A stretch of 64,000 nucleotides of DNA from Varunaivibrio sulfuroxidans (GTDB lineage Bacteria > Pseudomonadota > Alphaproteobacteria > Rhodospirillales > Magnetovibrionaceae): assembly GCF_029318635.1 (NCBI RefSeq), contig NZ_CP119676.1:1177001-1241000 (forward strand), in the 5' to 3' direction. Of this stretch, positions 1 through 8,010 are shown in pieces; position 1 is the first letter of the stretch, and each line of letters starts with the position of its first letter. The position numbers were made by a program, and so were the translations under genes. Under the pieces are notes generated by a model that saw only the letters and a program-made list of their open reading frames with translations, had not been told where the DNA came from and ran no database searches.

Positions 1-442
1 CAAGAACGCCTTCGCCGAGGGGCACTATTACGTCGGCGACAAGCCCGCAACTCCAAGCGACATCCGCGTTCCGATCTTCGCCGTCGGGGCCGAAAAAGAC
101 CACGTCGCGCCCTGGAAATCGGTCTATAAAATCAATTTCTTCGCCGATGTCGAGGTTACTTTTCTGCTCACCAGCGGGGGGCATAACGCCGGGATCATCA
201 GTCCTCCCGACCATCCGCGCCGCCATCATCGTATAGCCACCAAACCAGGGTGCGACCCTTACATATCGCCCGAAGATTGGATCGAGACCACGGAGGAACA
301 TCCCGGTTCGTGGTGGCCCGCCTGGCAAGCATGGTTGGTCAAGCACTCCGGCGCGCGGAGAAAACCGCCCGCCATGGGCAAGGCGGAAGCGGGATACCCT
401 CCGCTCTGCGACGCGCCCGGCACATATGTTCTCATGGAATGA
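1..442 (+). CDS. phaC: Polyhydroxyalkanoate synthase, C-terminal part (5' end outside window)
   Basis: The reading frame is open from base 2 to the TGA at 440-442 and gives about 146 residues of the alpha/beta-hydrolase half of a PHA polymerase, which joins (R)-3-hydroxyacyl-CoA units into the storage polyester on granules. The charge-relay aspartate is seen in the motif GAEKDHVAPWKSVY and the catalytic histidine in GGHNAGI. The family tail GSWWPAWQAWL follows. The nucleophile cysteine would lie upstream of the window. The next gene is a MaoC-type hydratase, which fits supply of (R)-3-hydroxyacyl-CoA. Family assignment is firm; class I versus another class cannot be decided from this fragment. 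Confidence 0.9.
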   Translation, partial: KNAFAEGHYYVGDKPATPSDIRVPIFAVGAEKDHVAPWKSVYKINFFADVEVTFLLTSGGHNAGIISPPDHPRRHHRIATKPGCDPYISPEDWIETTEEHPGSWWPAWQAWLVKHSGARRKPPAMGKAEAGYPPLCDAPGTYVLME

Positions 443-491
443 ACACGCGCACGACGCTCTTTGGTCTTTGCTTTTTTATGGGACGCCATCA

Positions 492-1025
492 ATGACACCG
501 AACGATCCCTGTATCGAAAACCGCACCTTCGATGAAATTGCGATCGGCGAGACGGCCGGCCTGACGCGGACGCTGACCCGACGCGACATCGAACTTTTCG
601 CCGTCATGTCGGGCGACGTCAACCCGGCGCACGTCGATCCCGAGTTCGCCAAAAGCGACATGTTCCATAAGATCATCGCCCACGGCATGTGGGGCGGGGC
701 CCTGATCTCCACCGTGTTGGGCACCGAATTGCCCGGACCGGGAACGATCTACCTCGATCAAAGCTTGCGCTTCTTGGCGCCGATCGGCCTCGGCGATACG
801 GTCACCGTCACCGTGACGGCGCAAGAAAAAGACGCCAAGCGCCATCGCGTGAAATTCGCGTGCGTCTGCGCCAACCAAGACGGCGCCACCGTCATCGAGG
901 GCGCCGCCCTGGTCATCGCCCCGATGGAAAAAATCAAACGGCCACGCGTCGTCTTGCCCGAGGTCACCCTGAGCGAACCCGATTCTCAGCCCACCGCGTG
1001 CCCGGAAAATGCGCCCGACGAATAG
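492..1025 (+). CDS. MaoC-family (R)-specific enoyl-CoA hydratase-like protein
   Basis: This 177-residue protein has a hot-dog MaoC domain. The hydratase signature is visible in FAVMSGDVNPAHVDPEFA (Asp and His of the catalytic dyad), followed by FHKIIAHGMWGG. It should hydrate trans-2-enoyl-CoA to (R)-3-hydroxyacyl-CoA, the substrate of the PHA synthase just upstream. The ATG at 492 was chosen because the conserved domain starts soon after it; an upstream in-frame ATG at 426 would overlap phaC. The tail after the domain (KIKRPRVVLPEV) resembles the linker that in many alphaproteobacteria leads into a phosphate acetyltransferase domain, but here the protein stops about 30 residues later. It may be a trimmed form of the bifunctional MaoC-Pta enzyme. 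Confidence 0.8.
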   Translation: MTPNDPCIENRTFDEIAIGETAGLTRTLTRRDIELFAVMSGDVNPAHVDPEFAKSDMFHKIIAHGMWGGALISTVLGTELPGPGTIYLDQSLRFLAPIGLGDTVTVTVTAQEKDAKRHRVKFACVCANQDGATVIEGAALVIAPMEKIKRPRVVLPEVTLSEPDSQPTACPENAPDE

Positions 1026-1046
1026 GCGTCGGGGCGGGCCGCGCCC

Positions 1047-2051
1047 TCAGGCGCGACCGTTCCTGGCGGCAATCACCTGGGCCAAGATCGACACCGCGAT
1101 TTCCCCCGGCGTGCGCGCCCCGATATCGAGGCCGACCGGCGCGTGAATTCGCCCAATCTCGGCCTCGGTGTATCCCGCCTCGCGCAGTCGTGCGACGCGC
1201 GAGGCGTGTGTCCTTTTGCTGCCCAGCGCACCCACATAAAACGCATCGGAACGTACCGCCAAGCCTAGCGCCATGTCGTCGGGCTTGGCGTCGTGGGTCA
1301 GCGCGACCAGCGCCGTTTGCGCATCGAGTCCCAATTTCGCGACCGCTTTATCCGGCCATTCGCGAACCATGTCGGTTTCGGGGAAGCGCGCGTCGGTGGA
1401 AAAAGCCCGCCGTGGGTCGATGACGGTGACATGGAAGCCCACTTCAGCGGCCATGGGCGCGAGAATCTGAGCGATACGCACCGCGCCGACCACCAACATG
1501 CGATAAGGCGCGAGCAATGGTTGGTAAAAACAGTCGCCTCCCTCGCATCCTTCGGCAATGCACGCCCGTCCCGTGGAGAGGACCTTTGCGGCGCGCGCGA
1601 TCATGTCCCCGTCGGCGGGCAAGCGCCCCATAGCCGCCTCGCCACGAACGACGGTCCATTTTCCGTCCCTCATATCGACGATACGCACCGCGGGACGCGG
1701 CCCCGAGAGCGCCGCCAAAAGCGCATCGTCCAAAACTTCCAGCATCACCCGCACGGAGCCGCCGCACGACAGCCCCGCGGCAAAGCTCATTTCCTTGGAA
1801 ACGCCGTATTCTGCAATCTCGAAAGCGCCGGATTTCAGGGCCTCCAGACTCTCCGAGACGACCGAGGCCTCAATACACCCCCCCGACACGCTGCCTTCGA
1901 AGCCGGCCTTGGCGTTGATCACCATCTGGCTGCCGGTAGGACACGGCGAGGAGCCCCACGTCTGAACCACCGTCGCCAAGGCAACGCCCAGCCCGTCACG
2001 CGACCATGCTTTGGCGTGATCCAGTAAATAATCGCCCGTGTGTATCGTCAT
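1047..2051 (-). CDS. xdhC: XdhC/CoxI-family molybdenum cofactor insertion protein
   Basis: A 334-residue XdhC/CoxI family protein. Members bind the molybdenum cofactor, promote its sulfuration and pass it to xanthine-dehydrogenase-type hydroxylases. The N-terminal XdhC motif is seen in VVQTWGSSPCPTGSQM and SVSGGCIEASV, and the C-terminal Rossmann-like domain in YVGALGSKRTHASRVARL. The start codon overlaps the stop of the upstream mocA-like gene by 4 bp, so the two are translationally coupled. Its client is very likely the molybdenum hydroxylase encoded at 11115-14909 in the same gene block. It is the last gene of that block and converges on the MaoC gene. Confidence 0.88.
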   Translation of the reverse strand: MTIHTGDYLLDHAKAWSRDGLGVALATVVQTWGSSPCPTGSQMVINAKAGFEGSVSGGCIEASVVSESLEALKSGAFEIAEYGVSKEMSFAAGLSCGGSVRVMLEVLDDALLAALSGPRPAVRIVDMRDGKWTVVRGEAAMGRLPADGDMIARAAKVLSTGRACIAEGCEGGDCFYQPLLAPYRMLVVGAVRIAQILAPMAAEVGFHVTVIDPRRAFSTDARFPETDMVREWPDKAVAKLGLDAQTALVALTHDAKPDDMALGLAVRSDAFYVGALGSKRTHASRVARLREAGYTEAEIGRIHAPVGLDIGARTPGEIAVSILAQVIAARNGRA

Positions 2052-2719
2052 GGCTCCATCGCCCGTTTGAGGTGTTGATCCTTCGGCCCATCCTTATTCG
2101 CCTTATCCAATGCCGCCAGGGCTCGGGGCGTGTCGAAATCGATCGTGTAGGCCGGACTGCCCATTTCGAGACGATCGACCCAATCGGGGTGCGCGTCGAT
2201 GAAGACGCGAAATCCGCTGTCCGCCCCGCCTTCGAGGGCCGTGCCCAATACCGCCCCCAATATCGCCGCGGGCAGGATCACGGGATTACCTCTTTTTCCC
2301 TCGAAATAGGGGACGAGGATACGCCCCGGGCGGGCGGCGAAAGCGTCGATCAGGGCATTGTAGTGCTCCGGCTCCAGGAGCGGTTGGTCGGCCAGGCACA
2401 TCATCGCCCCCGCCGCATCGCCGTCCACCGCCGCGAGGCCGGCGCGAACCGAGGAGGCCAAACCGTCGCGGTGACGCGCATTGCGCACCACCGCCACCGG
2501 CAATCCGGCGAGGGCGGCGGCCACCCGGTCTCCTTCGTGTCCGACCACGACCACGACCCGTGCCGCCTTGCCGGCACACAGCCGTTCCGCCGTCCGGCGC
2601 ACCATCGGCGCGCCCCCCATGTCGGCGAGCAACTTATTCTCCGAGCCGAAACGACGCGAACGACCGGCGGCGAGAAGAACCGCAGTGATCGAGACCGTGG
2701 AGATTGCCATTTTTTTCAC
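2048..2719 (-). CDS. mocA: MocA-like molybdenum cofactor cytidylyltransferase
   Basis: This 223-residue nucleotidyltransferase has the NTP-binding signature LLAAGRSRRFGSENKLL near its N-terminus and the metal-binding motif CLADQPLL in the middle. MocA-type enzymes add CMP to Mo-molybdopterin, giving the dinucleotide cofactor used by bacterial xanthine-oxidase-family enzymes. The pairing with xdhC and the presence of a Mo hydroxylase upstream support MocA over MobA. The frame can start at GTG 2719 or ATG 2710; an AAGGA stretch lies just upstream and does not decide between them. The gene overlaps xdhC by 4 bp and follows the dehydratase gene after about 50 bp. Confidence 0.82.
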   Translation of the reverse strand: MKKMAISTVSITAVLLAAGRSRRFGSENKLLADMGGAPMVRRTAERLCAGKAARVVVVVGHEGDRVAAALAGLPVAVVRNARHRDGLASSVRAGLAAVDGDAAGAMMCLADQPLLEPEHYNALIDAFAARPGRILVPYFEGKRGNPVILPAAILGAVLGTALEGGADSGFRVFIDAHPDWVDRLEMGSPAYTIDFDTPRALAALDKANKDGPKDQHLKRAMEP

Positions 2720-2767
2720 CCGTCCTTATGCGGCTTTCCGCCGGCTCCGAATTAGGCTCAGAACCTC

Positions 2768-4546
2768 TTAAGAAACGATCGTCGCATCGCGCAAGAAATC
2801 GAAATCGCACCCTTCGTCGGCCTGAAGCACGCTTCGACGGTATAATCTCGCATATCCGCGCGGCGGCGGGGCGGTCTGGGCGCGCGCCTCGAATTCGCCG
2901 CGGCGGCGCTCTAGTTCTTTATCGTCAACAAGAAGATCCAAGGTTCGCTTGCTTACGCTCAGGCGGATTTTATCGCCGTTTTTCACCAACGCCAGCGGCC
3001 CGCCGGCCGCCGCCTCCGGAGAGACATGCAAGACCACCGTGCCGAACGCCGTCCCGCTCATGCGCGCATCGGAAATACGCACCATATCCTTGACGCCGGT
3101 CCGGGCGAGCTTCCCCGGTATCGGAAGGTACCCCGCCTCCGGCATGCCCGAGGAACTTTCCGGTCCGGCATTTTGCAACACCAGAAAATCGTCCGCGGTG
3201 ACGTCCAAGTCTGGACTGTCGATACGCGCGGCCAGATCCTCCAGAGAGGTAAAGACCACGGCGCGACCTTCCTTTTCGAACAAGGATTTATCGGCGGCCG
3301 AACGCTTCAAGATCGCTCCACGTGGGGCGAGATTGCCGAACAAGGCGACCAACCCACCCACTTCTTCGACCGGCTCCGCGCGCGCGCACACGACGGTGCG
3401 GTTGACGTAGCCCCCTTCCTCGGCGGCGATCCGCTGACCCAGGGTTTCTCCGGTGACGGTCATGCAGTCGAGATGCAAAAGGTCCTTCAGCTCGCGCAAC
3501 ACCGCCGACATACCGCCGGCGGCGAAAAAGTCCTCCATGTAATGTTCGCCTGTCGGCTTCAGGTTGACCAGAACGGGCGTACCGTCGCTCAGCGCATTCA
3601 GCTTGTCGAGGGGCACCTTGATCCCCAGCCGCCCGGCGATGGCCGTCAAATGGATGATCGCATTGGTCGATCCGCCGATGGACAGCAACACCCGCAAGGC
3701 GTTTTCGATCGCCTCGGGGGTGATGATCCGATCGGGGGTCAAGGCGCTACCGACCAAGGCCATCGCCCGGCGCCCGGTCGCTTCACCGGCGCGCAGCCGG
3801 TCGGCGTGAACGGCGGGTATCGCCGCGGTGCCGGGCAACATCATGCCCATCGCCTCGGTCAGGCACGCCATGGTGCTGGCGGTGCCCATCACGGCGCAGG
3901 TCCCCGCCGTGGTCGATAAACTGCCTTCGATCACCTGGATTTCGTCGGACGACACCTCGGTGGCGCGGTATTTCGCCCAAAATCGACGGCAATCGGTGCA
4001 TGCGCCCAGGCGCTCTTCCTTATAGCGGCTGGTCATCATCGGCCCCGCGACCAATTGAATGGCGGGAACGCCCGCCGAGGACGCCCCCATCAATTGGGCG
4101 GGCACCGTCTTGTCGCACCCGCCCATCAGCACCACGGCATCGATCGGCTGCGCGCGGATCATTTCCTCGGTGTCCATCGACATGAGGTTGCGAAATTTCA
4201 AGCTGGTCGGATTGAGAAAAACCTCGCCGAGGGAGATCGTCGGAAATTCCAGGGGCAACCCTCCCTCTGCGATCACGCCGCGCTTTACCGCCTCAAGCAG
4301 TTCCGGAAAATGGCGGTGGCAATTGTTAAACCCGCTTGGCGTATAGGCGATGCCGACGATGGGCTTTTTCAGAAGCTCGCTGGAATAGCCCATCGATTTG
4401 GCGAAAGAGCGCCGCAGATACAGCGCGAAACCCGTATCCCCATAATTGGTCAACCCCCGAGCCAAGCCGTGGGCTTGGGGCGCATCTCGGTCTTGATCCC
4501 GGTTTTGCGCCCGGACCCGATCTTGGGGTTTTTTTTCGTTGTTCAT
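2768..4546 (-). CDS. IlvD/Edd-family dehydratase, sugar-acid (pentonate/hexonate) type
   Basis: A 592-residue Fe-S dehydratase of the IlvD/Edd superfamily, whose members convert a 2,3-dihydroxy acid to the 2-keto-3-deoxy acid. The three cluster ligands are visible: Cys76 (SGFNNCHRHF), Cys144 (MGGCDKTVPAQ) and Cys217 (TTAGTCAVMGTASTM). The C-terminal tail GYARLYRRSVLQADEGCDFD is typical of the L-arabinonate/D-xylonate dehydratase clade rather than of biosynthetic IlvD. The first 30 residues are charged, Arg/Gln/Asp-rich and probably disordered. A GAGGG sits 7 bp before the ATG. It lies 10 bp after the aldehyde dehydrogenase gene. The natural substrate could be a pentonate, a hexonate or 6-deoxy-6-sulfogluconate; sequence alone does not tell. 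Confidence 0.85.
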   Translation of the reverse strand: MNNEKKPQDRVRAQNRDQDRDAPQAHGLARGLTNYGDTGFALYLRRSFAKSMGYSSELLKKPIVGIAYTPSGFNNCHRHFPELLEAVKRGVIAEGGLPLEFPTISLGEVFLNPTSLKFRNLMSMDTEEMIRAQPIDAVVLMGGCDKTVPAQLMGASSAGVPAIQLVAGPMMTSRYKEERLGACTDCRRFWAKYRATEVSSDEIQVIEGSLSTTAGTCAVMGTASTMACLTEAMGMMLPGTAAIPAVHADRLRAGEATGRRAMALVGSALTPDRIITPEAIENALRVLLSIGGSTNAIIHLTAIAGRLGIKVPLDKLNALSDGTPVLVNLKPTGEHYMEDFFAAGGMSAVLRELKDLLHLDCMTVTGETLGQRIAAEEGGYVNRTVVCARAEPVEEVGGLVALFGNLAPRGAILKRSAADKSLFEKEGRAVVFTSLEDLAARIDSPDLDVTADDFLVLQNAGPESSSGMPEAGYLPIPGKLARTGVKDMVRISDARMSGTAFGTVVLHVSPEAAAGGPLALVKNGDKIRLSVSKRTLDLLVDDKELERRRGEFEARAQTAPPPRGYARLYRRSVLQADEGCDFDFLRDATIVS

Positions 4547-4556
4547 CGCATCGCCC

Positions 4557-5993
4557 TCAGAGTTTCATTTTGACGTATTTCGGCTCCAGGTAATCGTGGA
4601 TACCCAGCGCGCCGCCTTCGCGGCCCATGCCGCTTTCCTTGACGCCGCCAAATGGCGCCTCGGCCGTCGCGAGCAGCATCTCGTTGACCCCGACCATGCC
4701 CACCTCCAAATCGTCGGAGGCCATGTGCGCCAGACGCAAGGATTGCGTAAAGACGTACCCGGCCAAGCCGAACGGCAGGGCGTTGGCGCGCGCGATCACA
4801 TCGTCATAATCCGTGAACGTGGTGATCGGGGCGACCGGCGCGAAGGGTTCCTCGTTCATGATCTTGGCGTCGTCGGACACCCGACCGAGAACCGTCGGTT
4901 CGATGAAGAAGCCCTTCTCCAGGCCGTCCGGCGTTTTGCCGCCGGAAAGGATTTCCGCACCGCGGGCGACGGCGTCGTCGATCATCTCGCGGGCGGTTTC
5001 CAGCCCGCGCCGATTGGCCATCGGGCCGACCTGCACGCCTTCTTCGACGCCGGGGCCGATTTTCAACCCCTTGGCCGTTTCGCTGAAGGCGGCGCAGAAT
5101 GTGTCGTACCGACTTTCGTGTACGAAAAACCGGCTGGGCGAAATGCAAACCTGTCCGCAGTTGCGGAATTTCGTCGTCGCGCACGCTTTTCCCGCCGCCG
5201 CCGCGTCGCCGTCGGCGAAAACGATCACCGGACCGTGCCCGCCCAGTTCCATCGTCACCTTTTTCACGCCGTCGGCGGCCATGTGCAAAATCTGCTTGCC
5301 CACCGAAACGGATCCCGTCAACGACACCTTACGCACAATCGGGGATTTTACGAGATAAGGCGCGATCAGGGACGACGCCCCACTGACCACGTTGACGACA
5401 CCCGCCGGAATTCCTTCGTCATGGCACGCTTCGGCCAAAGCGAAACACGACCCCGGCGCTTCACCGGCGGGTTTGATGATGATCGAACAGCCCGCCGCCA
5501 TGGCCGCGGCCATCTTGCGCGCGGGCAACAAGGCGGGAAAATTCCACGCCGAAAACGCCGCGACGACGCCGACCGGCTGATAAACCACGCTCATGCGGAC
5601 ATCCGGTGTGCGCCCCTCGATGGTTTGCCCGTAGATGCGTTTGGTTTCCTCGCTGTACCACTCGAACTGATCGGCCGCGGCATTGGTCTCGGCGACGGCT
5701 TCGGCCAGCGGCTTGCCGGTTTCGAGAGTCATGGTCATGCCGATATCCTCGGCGCGGGCGCGAATTCGTTCGGCCACCGCCCGCAGTTTTTTCGACCGCT
5801 CCCAAGGCGACGTCTTGCGCCAAGCCTTAAAGGCTTGCCGGGCCGCCGCCAACGCCGCGTCCAAATCCTCTTGCGTCGCCGCCGCGATCGTGGCGATGAC
5901 CTCTTCGGTCGCCGGATTGTAAACATCCTTCGTTTGCCCATCCGACGCCGCGCGCCATTGTCCGTCGATATACAAGCCGTGTTTTTTGATCAT
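4557..5993 (-). CDS. NAD(P)-dependent aldehyde dehydrogenase (succinate-semialdehyde-like)
   Basis: A 478-residue member of the ALDH superfamily. Catalytic residues are present: Asn151 in SAWNFP, Glu249 in MELGGHGPVIVF and the nucleophile Cys283 in NCGQVCISPSRFF. Overall it resembles the succinate-semialdehyde/alpha-ketoglutarate-semialdehyde group, the group to which known sulfolactaldehyde dehydrogenases also belong. Start: AGGAAG lies 7 bp before the ATG. It is encoded between the ThDP enzyme and the dehydratase in one transcription direction, so it probably oxidises an aldehyde released by the pathway. The exact substrate is not evident. Confidence 0.85.
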   Translation of the reverse strand: MIKKHGLYIDGQWRAASDGQTKDVYNPATEEVIATIAAATQEDLDAALAAARQAFKAWRKTSPWERSKKLRAVAERIRARAEDIGMTMTLETGKPLAEAVAETNAAADQFEWYSEETKRIYGQTIEGRTPDVRMSVVYQPVGVVAAFSAWNFPALLPARKMAAAMAAGCSIIIKPAGEAPGSCFALAEACHDEGIPAGVVNVVSGASSLIAPYLVKSPIVRKVSLTGSVSVGKQILHMAADGVKKVTMELGGHGPVIVFADGDAAAAGKACATTKFRNCGQVCISPSRFFVHESRYDTFCAAFSETAKGLKIGPGVEEGVQVGPMANRRGLETAREMIDDAVARGAEILSGGKTPDGLEKGFFIEPTVLGRVSDDAKIMNEEPFAPVAPITTFTDYDDVIARANALPFGLAGYVFTQSLRLAHMASDDLEVGMVGVNEMLLATAEAPFGGVKESGMGREGGALGIHDYLEPKYVKMKL

Positions 5994-6048
5994 TTATCGT
6001 CTTCCTGAGAGAGAAAAAAAATAGGTCCACCAAACGGTAGCGTTGCGT

Positions 6049-7980
6049 TCAAAGCCCTCGTTCGAGGTAGTGGCGCTGGACATCGTCAACCCAATTTCCG
6101 ACGTTCCACGAACCATACGCCCCCATGCCGCCGCGTTCGTCCCGCCCGCCGTAAACGCGGACATGAACGACCGACAGGCCGTCATGCGCATGCGCCCGCG
6201 CGAGCGCCGATTTTAGGGTCTCGGCCTCGGCCTCGGCGTCACCGCCGCCCGCGCCATCGACGGTGAAGGCCGCGACGCCTTCCACCGACGAAGCCATACG
6301 CGCATAGTCAACGGCGATGCCGTCGTCGGTGCGAAAATCATGGTCGTACTGCGCCCACTGGAGGCCCGAAATCGCCGCCATGCGCCGATTGTCGAAAATC
6401 ACGACCATCGCCCGCACGCCATGGCGCACCGCGTCGATTAGGATCTGTGGGTTCATCATGAACGAACCGTCCCCGGTGAAGGCGATCGCGTAACGTGGCG
6501 TCTCGGCGATGCCGCCCGCCGCCAACGCGCTGACGGCGAAACCCATGTAAGACGCCCCGGTCTCGGTGATGGTTTGCAAAGGGTCGTCGTCTTCGACGAT
6601 CTGAAAGCCGTTGGCCTGCACGTCTCCGGCGTCAAAATACTTCACCGCGTCGATCGACTTGGCGAAATCGGCGACGATTTTAATCGCCGCCGGTTGGCTC
6701 AACACCGGCGCGTCAAAGGCGTCGTCGCTCAGAAGGGGGCTCGCGTAACGTTCCTTTTTAAAAGCGGTCCATCGCGCCTTTTGTTCGGCGCACGCCTCCA
6801 ACCAAGGGCGCTTGTCGTCCAATTCCAAACCGCCGGAACGTTCCGTCACCTCAAGAAGACGGTCGATCACCGCGCCGATGTCGCCGCACAGCGCCATCGT
6901 CCGGTTATAGTGGGCGACATCGTTCACGTCGGCGTTGATGTTGATCACGGCCTCGGCCTTGTCGTACCCGATCCCGGAACAATCGGCCTGACAGACCCCG
7001 CGCGAACCGATCATGATCACCAAATCCGCCTCGCGCATGGCGAAATTTCCGCTGATCGAACCTTTCGAGCCGCCGACATGCATGTTCCGCGGGTCGCCGT
7101 CGGGAAGAACCCCCAACGCCCCCGGAGACAGCACCACGGCGGCGCCGACGGCGTGGGCGAGACGGCGTACCGCGTCGGCGAAGGGGCGCGTGCCGCCGCC
7201 CGCCTTGATGACGATGCGTCGGTGCGCGCGCAACATGCCGAGCGCCTTCAGGTAGGGCCTCTCCCCGGAGGGCGCACCCGCTTCGAGAGAGAGGCGCTGC
7301 GGCATCCGTTCCAAATTCAGGACCATTTCCCGAGGCTGGGTATTGAGCGGGAGCAGAAGATAAAACGGCCCGGCCTTATAAGGATGGTGCACCCGTTGGG
7401 TCCCCCGGCGCAGGGCGTCGCGCAGGGCTTCGGGGGTGTGCAAAACGTAAGATTCACCCATCAACGCCGTCAGACGACCGTACAGGCCCTGTTCCGGCTT
7501 GGGTATCTGCTGCATGTTGTAGCCTTCGCCGTGGGTCGTCTCGTCACCGTAGATATGGTAAACGCCCACCCCGTTGGAGGCGGCGGCCAGCGAACCGGAC
7601 ATCGCCTGCAGCGCGCCCGGCCCGATCGAGGTGATCACGGCGGGAATTTCCCCATACTGCCACGACAACGCCGTCGCCCCGTGGGCCATCGCGACTTCGT
7701 TGCGAAAGTTATAGGTCTTGGTCACGCCTTCTTCCTCGTAGACGCGCAAAACCTCGCCCAGATCCGTCGAACCATGCCCGAAAATAGCCAGATACTTGCG
7801 CACGCCCTGTTTCAACAACCCCAGGACCAAGGCCTCGGACAGCGTGCACTGAAACAGGCGTGTCAAGGATCCGTCCCGGATCGCTTGGTTCACGCCCCCG
7901 GCCCGGAGAATCGCGCGGGCGCGGGCGCGCATGGCTGCGGTTTTGTCTTGCAAGGACGACGAAGAGTTCTGCGTATCCAT
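6049..7980 (-). CDS. IolD-like thiamine diphosphate-dependent enzyme
   Basis: This 643-residue protein has the three-domain layout of ThDP enzymes. The N-terminal PYR domain carries the catalytic glutamate in NFRNEVAMAHGA after AIFGHGSTDLGE, the central domain contains GSKGSISGNFAMREADLVI, and the C-terminal PP domain has the cofactor motif from TGDG (FTGDGSFMM) to DNRR. The phrase AIFGHG and the long N-terminus resemble IolD, the trihydroxycyclohexanedione hydrolase of inositol breakdown, more than acetolactate synthase or Xsc. No other inositol genes are near, so the reaction is probably a related C-C or C-C(=O) cleavage, or a decarboxylation, of a keto acid made by the pathway. The ATG at 7980 is preferred to a TTG two codons upstream. 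Confidence 0.75.
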   Translation of the reverse strand: MDTQNSSSSLQDKTAAMRARARAILRAGGVNQAIRDGSLTRLFQCTLSEALVLGLLKQGVRKYLAIFGHGSTDLGEVLRVYEEEGVTKTYNFRNEVAMAHGATALSWQYGEIPAVITSIGPGALQAMSGSLAAASNGVGVYHIYGDETTHGEGYNMQQIPKPEQGLYGRLTALMGESYVLHTPEALRDALRRGTQRVHHPYKAGPFYLLLPLNTQPREMVLNLERMPQRLSLEAGAPSGERPYLKALGMLRAHRRIVIKAGGGTRPFADAVRRLAHAVGAAVVLSPGALGVLPDGDPRNMHVGGSKGSISGNFAMREADLVIMIGSRGVCQADCSGIGYDKAEAVININADVNDVAHYNRTMALCGDIGAVIDRLLEVTERSGGLELDDKRPWLEACAEQKARWTAFKKERYASPLLSDDAFDAPVLSQPAAIKIVADFAKSIDAVKYFDAGDVQANGFQIVEDDDPLQTITETGASYMGFAVSALAAGGIAETPRYAIAFTGDGSFMMNPQILIDAVRHGVRAMVVIFDNRRMAAISGLQWAQYDHDFRTDDGIAVDYARMASSVEGVAAFTVDGAGGGDAEAEAETLKSALARAHAHDGLSVVHVRVYGGRDERGGMGAYGSWNVGNWVDDVQRHYLERGL

Positions 7981-8010
7981 GTTCAATGATCCATAATCAA
8001 AGTGAGAAGC

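Noticed and set aside
689-1423. A 244-codon plus-strand frame across the maoC-xdhC junction
   Set aside because: Arg/Pro-rich composition with no domain, and it overlaps two well-supported genes on both strands.
6049-7980. Sulfoacetaldehyde acetyltransferase (Xsc) or acetolactate synthase
   Set aside because: The N-terminal AIFGHG segment, the length and the C-terminus resemble IolD-type enzymes, and Xsc-like starting motifs are missing.
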